The notes under the pieces: generated by a model
Databases searched by the model: none
What the model saw: the letters and a program-made list of their open reading frames with translations, nothing else
Told to the model about the DNA's origin: nothing
Shown here: piece by piece, positions 1-8,561 of the stretch
Layout: each line of letters begins with the position of its first letter
Position numbering within the stretch: the first letter of the stretch is position 1
DNA from: Candidatus Microthrix subdominans
Lineage (GTDB): Bacteria > Actinomycetota > Acidimicrobiia > Acidimicrobiales > Microtrichaceae
Assembly: GCA_016719385.1 (NCBI GenBank)
Contig: JADJZA010000002.1
Span: 1 to 64,000 of the forward strand
DNA length: 64,000 nucleotides
Direction: 5' to 3'
Program-made: the position numbers and the translations under genes

Positions 1-1
1 G

Positions 2-127
2 TCGCTGCCGGCTCTGACCAACGCCGCAACGGTGCCAGCGGTCATCCTGTTTCGCCTAATCACCTTTTGGCTGCCCAACCTTCCCGGCTGGATCTGGTTT
101 CGCTGGCTCAGCGCCAGGTACATCTGA
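2..127 (+). CDS. C-terminal end of a flippase-like membrane protein (partial)
   Basis: The frame is open from the window edge and ends at TGA 125-127, giving about 41 residues. They contain a hydrophobic stretch followed by the motif FWLPNLPGWIWFRWL and a short basic tail. This is the typical C-terminus of the lysylphosphatidylglycerol synthase transmembrane family (UPF0104/AglD-like flippase domain), integral membrane proteins often found beside cell-envelope glycosyltransferases. Its neighbour, convergent across the 25-bp repeats, is an envelope sugar-phosphate transferase, which fits. Only the last helix is visible, so the family call rests on that motif; any polytopic membrane protein is the alternative. 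Confidence 0.55.
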   Translation, partial: SLPALTNAATVPAVILFRLITFWLPNLPGWIWFRWLSARYI

Positions 128-145
128 CGTCGCAGCGAAACCCGA

Positions 146-245
146 CCACACGGGTCGCTACATCGCCCAGCCACACGGGTCGCTACATCGCCCAGCCACA
201 CGGGTCGCTACATCGCCCAGCCACACGGGTCGCTACATCGCTCCT
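146..245. repeat. Tandem repeat, four 25-bp copies
   Basis: Four head-to-tail copies begin at 146, 171, 196 and 221. Each starts CCACACGGGTCGCTACATCG; the first three end CCCAG and the fourth diverges in its last five bases. Copies are identical and have no spacers, so this is not a CRISPR array. The array lies between two convergent genes, and the stop codon of the minus-strand sugar transferase (TAG at 233-235) lies inside the last copy. Confidence 0.9.
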
Positions 246-1784
246 CGCGACGACAACACCACTGGCAGGGTCTTGGCCAGGATGCCAACGTCGACCAGGA
301 TCGACCAGTTATCGACGTAATACAGGTCGAGACGCTGGTAGTCGGCAAAGGACGTGTTGCTGCGACCGTTGACCTGCCACATCCCCGTGATGCCGGGCTT
401 GACCCGCAGTCGGTTGTACAGCTCGGGTCCCACTCGGCCATCTCCGAGGCCAGGGCCGGGCGGGGGCCCACCAGGCTCATCTCCCCCGCATGACGTTCCA
501 GAGCTGAGGCAACTCATCAAACGAGGCCCGACGCAACCAGCGACCGACCCGCGTGATGCGTGGGTCGCCGCTCATCTTGAACATTGGACCGTCGGCCTCG
601 TTCAGCTTGTCGAGTTCGGCCAGTCGGGCTTCGGCATCGATGACCATCGTCCGTAGCTTCAGCACCTCGAATGGCCGGGCATGCTGCCCCACCCGGGTCT
701 GGCGAAACAGCACCGGCCCAGGCGAGGTCAGCGATCGCCCAGCAGCACACAGCAGAAACGGCGATGCGAGAACAAGCCCCAAGCCGGCGAGCAGCAGGTC
801 GAAGCTTCGCTTCGCTGCGGTCCGCCAGCCGTAGCGCCACCGGCTCGACGTAGGCGACGGGAAATCGACCGAGCGGCCGCACGGTGAGTCGATGGGAGGC
901 GATGCCGCGCAGCGGCCAGGTGATCTCGACGTGCAACCGCGCCTCGGACAACTCCCGAACCAAGCGGTTGGAGCGTTCCAGGCTCATCGCCGTGGTGGCG
1001 ATGATCACGCCCTGAGCCTCTTTGGCGTCGGCCAACTCCACCAGATCCTCGCTCTGGTGATACACCGGGATGCCATCGATCGTCTCAGGGGCATCGGGGT
1101 CGTCGTCAACGAAGGCGACCACCTCGTAGCCGAGGTGTTTCTCGATGACGAACATGGCCGCCAGCGCCTGGGCCTCAGCGCTCGTGCCGACCAGGAGCAC
1201 GCGCTTGGTCGATGCCCCGGCAACGACGACGGGCAAAGATCCGCCGGGCCGCGTAGCGCTCGGCCCCCCAGCGCCAGGTTGCCGACCACCAGCAGCCCGG
1301 CGAAATACGCGCGAGATCGCCAGGTCGAACAGCGAGGCGATCACGACCAGCGCCACGATGCCGATGAAGATGGCGTGGGCGCCGCGTCGAACCTCGTCGA
1401 TCAGTCTGGCGACAAACCGGGTGGTGTAGAGCTTGTGCTGCACGAACACCGTGGGCCACACGGGGACCGACAGCACCAACAACGCCAGGTGCCGGCGCCA
1501 GTCCCCGGGCCCCACCCACCCAACCGAGCTACGACGAGCATCACGACCAGCGAGCTGGCCAACATCACGACCGTATCGACGGTCGCCAACACCACCTTGG
1601 CGGCAAGCCCCGGGTGGCCGAGGGAGGGCGACCGAAAGTCGAAGTCGACCAGCTGTCCCGCAAAGTGGGATTGCCGCATCCCAACCGCTTCTGTCGCCAT
1701 GTGCGCCGCTCCCGCCAAGGTGCTCTCGCAAGCGCCCTTCAACCGGTGTACTTCCACCGAGGACGCGACCTTGAGTGTATCCAA
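233..1784 (-). pseudogene. Polyprenyl glycosylphosphotransferase (bacterial sugar transferase), frameshifted
   Basis: The reconstructed product is a membrane enzyme that transfers a sugar-1-phosphate from a nucleotide sugar to undecaprenyl phosphate, the first step of exopolysaccharide or O-unit synthesis. Reading from 1784, the pieces are an N-terminal membrane region (RSPSLGHPGLAAKVVL), further hydrophobic segments, a nucleotide-binding-like part (RVLLVGTSAEAQALAAMF), then the catalytic domain with SPGPVLFRQTRVG, FKMSGDPRITRVGRWLRR, MSLVGPRPAL and RVKPGITGMWQVNGRS. These are in the WcaJ/WbaP order. At least four changes of frame are needed (near 1500, 830, 478 and 430). No residue needed by the family is clearly lost, so the breaks may be sequence errors. 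The stop codon lies in the flanking 25-bp repeat. Confidence 0.85.
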
Positions 1785-1881
1785 TCCGGGTCCACTATAG
1801 CGGGGTGGAATCAGGGTGATTCAAGAGCTATGTCGGGTTCACCCACCCTCCCGGATGAGATTCAGACGACAATTCCCGGGT

Positions 1882-2472
1882 TTACGGAAGTGCGTCCAGG
1901 ACATCGTCGGGGGACACGGGACCCTGCCATGAGTCGACGACCTTGCCGTCGGCGTCCAACAGGATGCCCGGCCGGTTGGGCCCGAATCCCGAGCATCTGC
2001 CACGAGTCGAAACCATCTTCCCAGAGCAACCGGGTGGCGGACATGTCGAATTCGGAACCGAATGTTTCTGCGTCGGCGAAGGTGTCCTGGGTGCCCAGGC
2101 CCACCACGGTCAGGTCATCTGAATGCTCTCGAGCCAACTGCTCGATGTCGGGAGCCTCTACCCGACAGACGGGTCCAAAGGGGGCCCAGAACCACAGCAG
2201 GGTTGGCCGGTCTGTGGCGGCCACATCGGCGAGGGCCACCTGAGAACCGTCGGCGACGACCCTGAGGTTGATGGCGTCTGCCGCCTCTGCATCGAGCGGA
2301 GCCTCGCCGCCGGAGCGCGACGCGCTTGGTGCAGCATCGCCATCCGCAACGGCGCTCGGCTCGTCACCGCCGCAGCCCACGGCCAGAGTGCGCCGGTCAG
2401 GACCACCCCACCGACGACGGAACGGATTGAAAGCGCACGTCCTGGCCGCAATGCACCGGACCGCTGGGTCAC
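1882..2472 (-). pseudogene. TlpA-like thioredoxin-fold lipoprotein, frameshifted
   Basis: Starting at 2472, a signal peptide (RSVVGGVVLTGA) leads, after a one-base shift near 2385, into a lipobox-like LAVGC followed by an acidic, alanine-rich spacer. The redoxin domain has ALADVAATDRPTLLWFWAP and VVGLGTQDTFADAE. A second shift near 1985 restores the C-terminus GILLDADGKVVDSWQGP and a TAA at 1882. The family holds extracytoplasmic thiol-disulfide oxidoreductases. The redox motif reads WAPFGPVC, so the first cysteine of CxxC is replaced by glycine. This would allow at most a one-cysteine chemistry, unless it too is a sequencing artefact. Confidence 0.75.
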
Positions 2473-2528
2473 AGGATCGGGGACGGGGTCACACCTTCAC
2501 GGTATCCCTCGTCGGATCGGCCTCAACA

Positions 2529-3331
2529 TCACCTGCGCCGCTTCGGCTCACCGAGCGGGTCCTCCTGACACGTGGGGCACCAAAGGTGACTCGCTGGCCC
2601 GCGCCCATCCGTCGCTGGCGATCGGCGTGGCACAGCGTCGACACGGACGCCGGCTCGCTCGTACACGGCCAGACCACCGGGGACCGTGCGACGCTGCCCG
2701 CCGACCAGGTTGGCACGCAGTTGACGCGCAGCGGTCGTAACCAGCCGACGACGCGCCGCACGGTCCGAGCGAACCGACGGGGTGGCGGGGGTGGAGCTTC
2801 AGGGCCCAACACACTTCGTTGCGATAGACGTTGCCGACCCCGCAGCAACAGCGCTGGTCGAGCAAACATCACCCACGTCGGCGTCCGGTTCGGCGAGCCG
2901 CTCGATCGCCTCGACCGCAGCGTCGAGGTCGGCGTCGACCAGGCACAGGTCAGGCCCCAGGTGGGCGGAGCGGTGAACGGGAAGTACCGAGGTCGGCGAC
3001 CGGCCAGGTCCGCACCATCGGGGGCCGAAACACAGGGCCTGCCAATCCCTGACGTCGACTCGGCAACGGAGGAGGTGCTGCGGTTTCGGCCACCGTCCAC
3101 CCGTCTCGACCAGCCTCCAGGTGCCGGCCATCTGCAGATGGGTGTCGATGATCAACCCACCGGAACAGCCGATCAGCAGGTGTTTGCCCACAGCCCGAAC
3201 CCAGTCGATCCGTTCACCGGGTCGAGGGCGGAGCCCTTGAGGCGCGGCGCTTCGAAGCGCACCAGCTCGCCGCCCTCGAGCGCCGGTCGAAGCCGGGCGG
3301 CGGTCTTGTACAGGGTGTCTCCCTCGGGCAT
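2529..3331 (-). pseudogene. nei: Endonuclease VIII-like DNA glycosylase (Fpg/Nei family), frameshifted
   Basis: The start at 3331 gives MPEGDTLYKTAARLRPAL, with the catalytic Pro2 and Glu3 of the Fpg/Nei family. Further pieces in order are VGKHLLIGCSGGLIIDTHLQM, a central linker, the helix-two-turn-helix region GVGNVYRNEVCWALKLHP, and a C-terminal zinc finger with CRRC and WCPTC before TGA 2529-2531. The enzyme removes oxidised bases in base-excision repair and nicks the strand by beta/delta elimination. Reading the whole domain needs at least three frame changes (near 3200, 2860 and 2590). All catalytic and zinc-binding residues survive in one frame or another, so sequence error is a fair alternative to true decay. 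Confidence 0.8.
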
Positions 3332-3486
3332 CGTCACAGGATGCCGCCGCCAGCCGCCGACGCCACCTCGGTCGTGGCACACTGAGGTCCCCGCATGCGG
3401 CGGGCGCGAAGCGGGTACCGCTACCACGGTCCCGCCGTGAACCCAGGAGCACCGATGCCTACCAAGTAGCACTCGCACGAGCCAGG

Positions 3487-3906
3487 ATGCTGGCCGACAA
3501 CCTGATGATCTCGGAAATTCCTGATCTGCGCTCGCGGGTGGCAACCCGGCTGGCCGAGCTGGAGTCCAGCCCGGAATCGGGCCGGGCGCACCGCCTGGCG
3601 GAGCAGATCTCACAACTGCTCGACGAAGCGGAGGGATTGGACGACGCTCAGCGGGCGCTGCTGCGAGGAGCGGTGGAGTACTTCGTGCTCGAGGACGATT
3701 TCGAACCGGGTCTGCAGGACGACGCCGAGGTCGTCCGTTCGGTCGGGGCCGAACTGGGCCTTACCGAGGTACCCGACCTTTTGGCAGCCGATGCCGCCGA
3801 ACCCGAGAAGCGGTCCGCCCCCGCAGTGCTGCCGGCCGACGAGGAAGCGCTCGAACTGATTGAGGACGATCGCGATCAGGTGTTCGAGGACTCGCCAGAG
3901 CTGTGA
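3487..3906 (+). CDS. Hypothetical acidic protein
   Basis: A 139-residue intact frame, strongly acidic, with a helical region around residues 20-60 (EQISQLLDEAEGLDDAQRALL) and a central AVEYFVLEDDFEPGLQDDAEV. The central segment faintly resembles the short DUF1232/YkvA core, but without its membrane residues, so no function is assigned. The stop overlaps the GTG start of the downstream NUDIX gene (GTGA at 3903-3906), so the two are probably translationally coupled. Coding character (G/C at third positions, no internal stops) supports a real gene. Confidence 0.65.
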   Translation: MLADNLMISEIPDLRSRVATRLAELESSPESGRAHRLAEQISQLLDEAEGLDDAQRALLRGAVEYFVLEDDFEPGLQDDAEVVRSVGAELGLTEVPDLLAADAAEPEKRSAPAVLPADEEALELIEDDRDQVFEDSPEL

Positions 3907-4501
3907 GCGACCAGGGAGCGGGCGGCGAAGGTTCGTTCGGCGAGGTGGAGGTGGTCCACCCGTCGGCCAACGGCAACCCCTTGGCCGAGTCGGGTTGGCT
4001 CAGCCCTGAGCGGCTGGGTTCGGCCCGTGACTCGGTGCCGATGGTGTACGTCAACGCCGTGCCGGTTCGGGTCAACACCGCCGGCGAGGTGGTTGAGGTG
4101 GGCCTGCTGTTGCGCATGTTGCCCGACGGCTCGATGAGCCGGGCGGTCGTCTCCGGGAGGGTCCTGTACGGGGAGCGGGTGCGCGACGCCCTGCTGCGGC
4201 ACCTTGCCAAAGACCTGGGGGCCGACGCCGAGCCCCGGCTGCCGGCCTCGATTGCCCCCTTCACCGTTGTGGGTACTTCCCGGACCGGGAGGTCACCGGC
4301 TTCCACGATCCTCGCCAGCATGCGATCAGCCTGGCCTACGTCGTGCCGGTTGGCGGCCCGTGCTCGCCGGCCCAGGATGCCCTCGACCTTGCCTGGATCA
4401 CCCCCGAGGAAGCAATCTCAGTGGCGACCGGCGGCGAGATGGCCAACGGCCAGGGACGCCTCATCCGCATGGCACTCGCCCACGCAGCCGCCCTGCCCTG
4501 A
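3903..4501 (+). pseudogene. NUDIX hydrolase-like protein (DUF4916), one frameshift
   Basis: Starting at GTG 3903, the product has WLSPERLGSARDSVPMVYVN and VVEVGLLLRMLPDGSMSRAV, then after one base shift near 4270 GYFPDREVTGFHDPRQHAIS, AYVVPVGGPCSPAQDALDLA and WITPEEA, ending at TGA 4499-4501. This matches the actinobacterial DUF4916 branch of the NUDIX fold, about 195 residues; its substrate is not known. The canonical NUDIX-box glutamates are not evident, so hydrolase activity is not assured. The break falls at GTGGGTAC, where one more G would restore the frame. It is translationally coupled to the acidic protein upstream. Confidence 0.7.
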
Positions 4502-4576
4502 CCGACGGGCCTGCCCCGATCATGACGTTGCGTCGCAACGGCGCCGCCCTGATCGGTGGCCTGCCAAGCTGACGGC

Positions 4577-5495
4577 GTGTCCATCAACTCCACGCTCGAT
4601 CCGCTGCGCTCCGAACTCGACCGGTTGGACTACCTGGCCGACGAGGGCCTGGCAATGGCCCTGTTCTTGGCCATGCGGCTGAGCCAACCGCTCCTGTTGG
4701 AAGGCCCTTCCGGCGTGGGCAATCCTCCGCCGCCACGGCGCTGGCCGCTGCGCTGCGCACCCCGCTGATCCAATTGCACTGCTACGAGGGCAGCACCGCC
4801 GACGACGCGCTCTATCGGTGGAACCGGCCCAGACAGGTGCTGGCGCTCCGGCGGGCCGAGGCCACAAACGACCTTCCCCCCGACCAGGCACAGGACGTCA
4901 GCCCGGCAGCGACGCCGGCGACGTCGCTGGACGACCTCTTCACCGCGGACTTCCTCATCGACGGGCCCGCTGCTGCGTGCGGTTCGCCACGACGACGAGG
5001 TGCCAGCTGTACTCCTGATCGATGACGTCGATCGAAGCGACGCTCGCTTTGAGGCCCTGTTGGTGGAGTTTCTCGGGCAGATGTCGGTGACCGTGCCCGA
5101 AATCGGCACGTTGGCCCCAAGGTTCCGCCGATCGTCATCATTACGTGCAACGGCAGCCGTCCGCTCAGCAACGCACTCAAACGGGGCTGCCACTACCACC
5201 GGATGGAGCACCCGTCGGTCGAACGAGCGGTCGAGATCGTCCGCCGCCGAGTGGGTGACGCCGGGCTGCCGCTGATCGAGGCAGCAACCGCATTCGTCTT
5301 CGAGGTACGGACACTCGACCTGGACTACCCGCCAGGGCTGGCCGAGTCGATCGACTGGGTCGCAGCCCTCACCGCACTCGGCCTCGTCGAGTTCGAGACG
5401 AACGTTGCCCGCTCTACTCTGGGCTCGATCGCCAAGACCCCGAGGACCTCGAGGCGATCGGCTCTGCGCTGGACGGGCTGGCCGATTCGCCCTGA
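4577..5495 (+). pseudogene. MoxR-family AAA+ ATPase, frameshifted
   Basis: The reading starts at GTG 4577 (SINSTLDPLRSELDRLDYLA). It continues with PLLLEGPSGVG, the Walker A motif, broken exactly where the invariant lysine should follow (GGCAATCC; one extra A or G would give GK-S-S-A). After that come LIQLHCYEGSTADDALYRWN, the Walker B VPAVLLIDDVDRSD, the sensor-1-like IVIITCNGSRPLSNALKRGC and a C-terminal lid with YPPGLAESIDWVAAL, ending at TGA 5493-5495. MoxR ATPases act as chaperones that insert metals or activate partner proteins, usually with a VWA-domain partner, which is not seen here. Three or four single-base shifts (near 4720, 4970, 5130 and 5440) are needed. Confidence 0.8.
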
Positions 5496-5528
5496 TCAGC
5501 GCACCACGGCGCATGAGATAATGAGGCC

Positions 5529-5822
5529 ATGTTCCGCCACGTGCTGCTGCTGACCATGCGGGATGACGCCGACGACACCCAGGTCAACGCCTTGGTGGAC
5601 GCGCTGCGTTCCCTTCCCGCCCAGATCCCCGAGATCGTCTCCTACCGAGCGGGCCGGGATCTGGGGCTCCGCGACGACACCGCCGACGTGGCCATCGTGG
5701 GCGAGTACGCCGACGAGGCCGCTTGGCGCGCCTACCTGGCCCATCCCGCGCACAGGGCCGTCGTCACCGATCACGTGGAACCGCTGGTCGCGCACCGCCA
5801 GTCGGTTCAGTTCCACGACTGA
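5529..5822 (+). CDS. Dabb-family protein (stress-responsive alpha/beta barrel)
   Basis: An intact 97-residue protein. The N-terminal MFRHVLLLTMRDDADDTQVN, the central EIVSYRAGRDLG and the C-terminal YLAHPAHRAVVTDHVEPLV are the hallmarks of the Dabb ferredoxin-like fold. Members form dimeric barrels; some are stress proteins or cyclases, and most bacterial ones are uncharacterised. Its 3' end overlaps that of the convergent NYN-domain gene by 16 bases if that frame is restored. Confidence 0.85.
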   Translation: MFRHVLLLTMRDDADDTQVNALVDALRSLPAQIPEIVSYRAGRDLGLRDDTADVAIVGEYADEAAWRAYLAHPAHRAVVTDHVEPLVAHRQSVQFHD

Positions 5823-6342
5823 CGGCGCCACAGCGACGCCACCCTATGTGGTGCGGCATCCGGTTCCTCAAGATCGTCGAGGGTCACGATGATTCCGGAA
5901 GGGGAGCGCAGAAACCGTCCGGCACCCGTCACGAGCACACCCGGGGCAGGCGGCCGATCAGGCCACGGTCGGAGGTGACGACCGTTGTTTCAGGATGGTC
6001 GCCGTAGCGGGCCTCCACTTCCTCGACGATGCGATCGTCCGGCGTCCCGGCCCTTCCGTCGGGCATAGAGCACTTCGAGGTTGCCGCCGCCGCCGCCGAG
6101 ATCGCGTCATCGGGCGATCCGTCGAACACGAGCGCCAGCGCAGCGTCGATCGACCGGGCCCAGCGTCCTACCCGTTCGGCCAGCCGCGCGGCCGCTGCGG
6201 ACGGGTCGTTCCACCACCCGTCGGCAGCAGATCCCATCACGTTGTTACCGTCGATCACCCAGAGTGGCGTGGACTGTCCCTCCGCCACCGTGTGCTCCAC
6301 CCCCGGGCGCTCCACCCCCGCGTCTTCCGCCCCCGTATTCAC
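5807..6342 (-). pseudogene. NYN-domain RNase-like protein (YacP type), one frameshift
   Basis: From the start at 6342 the protein reads TPLWVIDGNNVMGSAADGWW, DAALALVFDGSP and TTVVTSDRGLIGRLP. These are the three acidic motifs of the PIN-like NYN nuclease fold (DGNN, FDG, TSDRG), as in YacP/Rae1-type ribonucleases. After TSDRGLIGRLP one missing base leads to an early stop at 5929; restoring it gives VLVTGAGRFL and runs to TGA 5807-5809. The start overlaps the stop of the YbaK gene upstream (ATGA at 6339-6342), so the two form an operon. Confidence 0.75.
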
Positions 6343-6859
6343 CGTTGGGCCACCGAGACCTCTCGCCCGCCGGTGACCGACAGCAGCTCGCCATAGCTGG
6401 TGCGGTACACACTCTTCGGGGTGCCTGCCGCCGCCCAGAGCTCGCCGACCTCGCTGAGCGAGCGATCGACCAGCACGGTGAGGCCGCGGGGTAGCCCGGC
6501 GGGGCTCACACCGCCGATGGCAAAGCCGGTGCCGGACCGCACGGAATCCGCATCGGCCCGCCCGATCGTGGCGCCGTCGAGGGCGGCCCCAACGCCTCGG
6601 TGTCCACCCGGTCGTCGCCGCCCATCACCACAATGATGGGTGCGCCGTCGGCGAGAAACACCAGGGTCTTGGCGATCTGGGCCTGCAACACGCCCAAGGC
6701 CGCCGCCGCATCGGCGGCAGTGCGGGTCGACTCGTCAAAGTGCCGAACCTCGGCGTCGATCCCGGCCGCGTCGAGGGCCTCAACCACCCGGGCGACGCTG
6801 CCGGACGTGCTCGCCGTTGGGGCGACACCTGCGTTCGTAGAGGTTTCGTTGCTCATCAT
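6339..6859 (-). pseudogene. YbaK/EbsC-family aminoacyl-tRNA deacylase, one frameshift
   Basis: Starts at 6859 (or Met at 6856). The recognisable parts are VVEALDAAGIDAEVRHFDES, the catalytic-lysine region LGVLQAQIAKTLVFL, IIVVMGGDDRVD and, after one shift near 6570, GFAIGGVSPAGLP and TVLVDRSLSEVGELWAAAGT. This is the YbaK/ProX fold that hydrolyses mischarged aminoacyl-tRNAs (typically Cys- or Ala-tRNAPro). Lys in AKTLVF and the GGVSP loop are both present. About 172 residues when joined, normal for the family. It is coupled to the NYN gene by a 4-base overlap. Confidence 0.8.
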
Positions 6860-6907
6860 CGAATGATCCCATGTTCAGCGACCGTGCGGCCGATCCCGGG
6901 CAGCCGC

Positions 6908-7327
6908 TCACGTCTCAAACGGGTTGATCACCAACAGACCGACAAACCGGTCAAAGTCGGCCACGTTTCGGGTGACCAAGGCCATGTCGTGCGCCAGCGC
7001 GGTCGCTGCGATGAGGGAGCCGGCAAGCGGAGCAGGATCGGGCACGTGGAGCGACGCCGCCAGAGCGGCGACCTGACCGTCGATCGGGAGCATGCGTCTC
7101 GCAAACGTCGGCATCACCGCCTCCGAGAGCCAGGTTCGCAGGACACTTCCGGTTGCCCGGTCACGCCGTTCCGCGAGGAGCACGCCAAGCTCCAGTTCAC
7201 AGAGCGACATCGTCGACAGATACATCTCCGTCGCCGGCACCCCGTCCGCCCAACCGATCAGACCCGGATCGGCCTGTGATCGGGATTTGCGAAGCTCCGA
7301 CACGATGCAGGTATCGAGGACAAACAT
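6908..7327 (-). CDS. VapC-like PIN-domain toxin
   Basis: An intact 139-residue PIN domain. It begins MFVLDTCIVSELRKS with the first catalytic Asp, has the second acidic site at STMSLCELELGVL, and the third and fourth at DGQVAALAA and LAGSLIAATALAHDMALVTRN, followed by VADFDRF. VapC toxins are Mg-dependent RNases, often cutting tRNA or the sarcin-ricin loop. Its start codon overlaps the antitoxin stop at 7327, the usual antitoxin-first order. GLLVINPFE at the end is typical of chromosomal VapC (FitB-type) proteins. Confidence 0.9.
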   Translation of the reverse strand: MFVLDTCIVSELRKSRSQADPGLIGWADGVPATEMYLSTMSLCELELGVLLAERRDRATGSVLRTWLSEAVMPTFARRMLPIDGQVAALAASLHVPDPAPLAGSLIAATALAHDMALVTRNVADFDRFVGLLVINPFET

Positions 7328-7584
7328 CAGTCAAACATCGCGGGCGTGCCGTGCTCGCGGGAGCGTGGCGGGTCGAACTCGATGTCACCGATACCCTCGG
7401 GCAGGGACAACAGCTCGGCGATGTTGGCTTCGCCGTCGGCGAGACGGCGGTAGTCCTCGATGGTCAACAACACGTGCGCTGGTCGCCCTCGATCGGTGAT
7501 GTACACCGGACCGTGAGCCGATGCCCGCTTTGCTGCACCCGTGTCGTGGTTGAACTCCCTACTGGTGAATTTGGTCGGCGACAT
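7327..7584 (-). CDS. Phd/YefM-family antitoxin
   Basis: An 85-residue protein. The N-terminal half (FTSREFNHDTGAAKRAS, PVYITDRGRPAHVLLTIEDY) is the Phd/YefM DNA-binding dimer fold, which autorepresses the operon. The C-terminal half (LLSLPEGIGDIEFDPPRS) is the disordered toxin-binding tail. It lies directly upstream of, and overlaps, the PIN toxin gene, so the two make a complete type II toxin-antitoxin module. Confidence 0.9.
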   Translation of the reverse strand: MSPTKFTSREFNHDTGAAKRASAHGPVYITDRGRPAHVLLTIEDYRRLADGEANIAELLSLPEGIGDIEFDPPRSREHGTPAMFD

Positions 7585-7764
7585 GACCTCTCCCTTCCCT
7601 GCCTGCCCAATGTAGCAACGTTGCTGCTTTTGATCACCGCAGATCGAACCCTCAGCCAGCTCCTCGCCATCGCGCCGTCGCTATAGCGTCAACTGAATGT
7701 CGTGGAAGAGCGCAGCGAAGGTCGAGGAGTACGTGGGCCGGGTGTGCCAGCTGGAGGCAACGCA

Positions 7765-8458
7765 ATGATCACAGCCCTGAGCTTCGATGCCGACCAGACG
7801 CTGTGGGACTTCGACGACGTCAAACGTCGCGCACTTCGGGCGACCATCGCCGAGATGGAGCGGCGCGGCGACGTGCCGGCCGGCGCCGTCACCCCGAGGC
7901 GATGGACCAGGCGCAGGACGTGCTGGTTCAGCGGTTCCGCGGCGCCACCCACCGGCTCGAGGAGGTGCGGGAGCGGTCCTTTGCCGAGGTGCTGACTGCG
8001 CAAGGCCACCCAACGCCCGATGCCGCGGCAGCCGTCCTCGTCGAGCACTACATGAACATCAGGTTCAACCAGATCGAGCTGTTTGCGGACGTCGCCCCGG
8101 CGATCGCCTTGCTGAAGGGCCGCTATCGACTGGGTCTGCTCAGCAACGGCAACACCTACCCGGAACGGTGCGGGCTCCACGACACCTTTGACGCTGTGGT
8201 GCTCGGCCCCGACCACGGGTTCGAAAGCCGGACCCCCGGGCGTTCGCCATGGTCGCATCCCAGCTGGGGGTCGACGTCACCGAGATCGCCCACATCGGCG
8301 ACGACTGGGACCACGTCGAGGGCGCCAACGCAGCCGGTGCCACCTCGATCTATCTCAACCGAACCGGTGATAACCCCGGGTTCCGATCCGACGCAGACCA
8401 TGAGGTGCGCGACCTCAACGAACTGGTGCGGCTCCTCGGGTCGCTGCCATTCAGTTGA
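7765..8458 (+). pseudogene. HAD-superfamily hydrolase, two frameshifts
   Basis: The start at ATG 7765 is preceded by GGAGG (7753-7757). The product reads MITALSFDADQTLWDFDD, HAD motif I in the DADQT form, then after a shift near 7895 AMDQAQDVLVQRFRG, motif II in LGLLSNGNTYPER, and after a second shift near 8225 motif IV in EIAHIGDDWDHVEGANAAGA. It ends at 8458. This is a cytosolic phosphatase of the YjjG/phosphoglycolate-phosphatase type; substrate unknown. The second break follows TTCGAAAGCCGGACCCC, where one extra A would restore the conserved KPDP (motif III) lysine. Confidence 0.8.
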
Positions 8459-8561
8459 GCCAAACCGAGCGGCCCGTCCACCCGCAGCAATCTTCTCTGC
8501 CCGCCAAATCGACGGACGCTGGTCGCCTTGCTGACCAACGAGGCCGGCGTTTGGGGCACAC

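Noticed and set aside
146..245. Possible CRISPR array
   Set aside because: The 25-bp units are directly adjacent with no spacers, and no cas gene is near.
3173..3613. Separate gene on the minus strand starting at 3613
   Set aside because: Its only conserved part (from MPEGDT on) begins at 3331 and belongs to the Nei glycosylase; the rest is antisense to the acidic protein gene.
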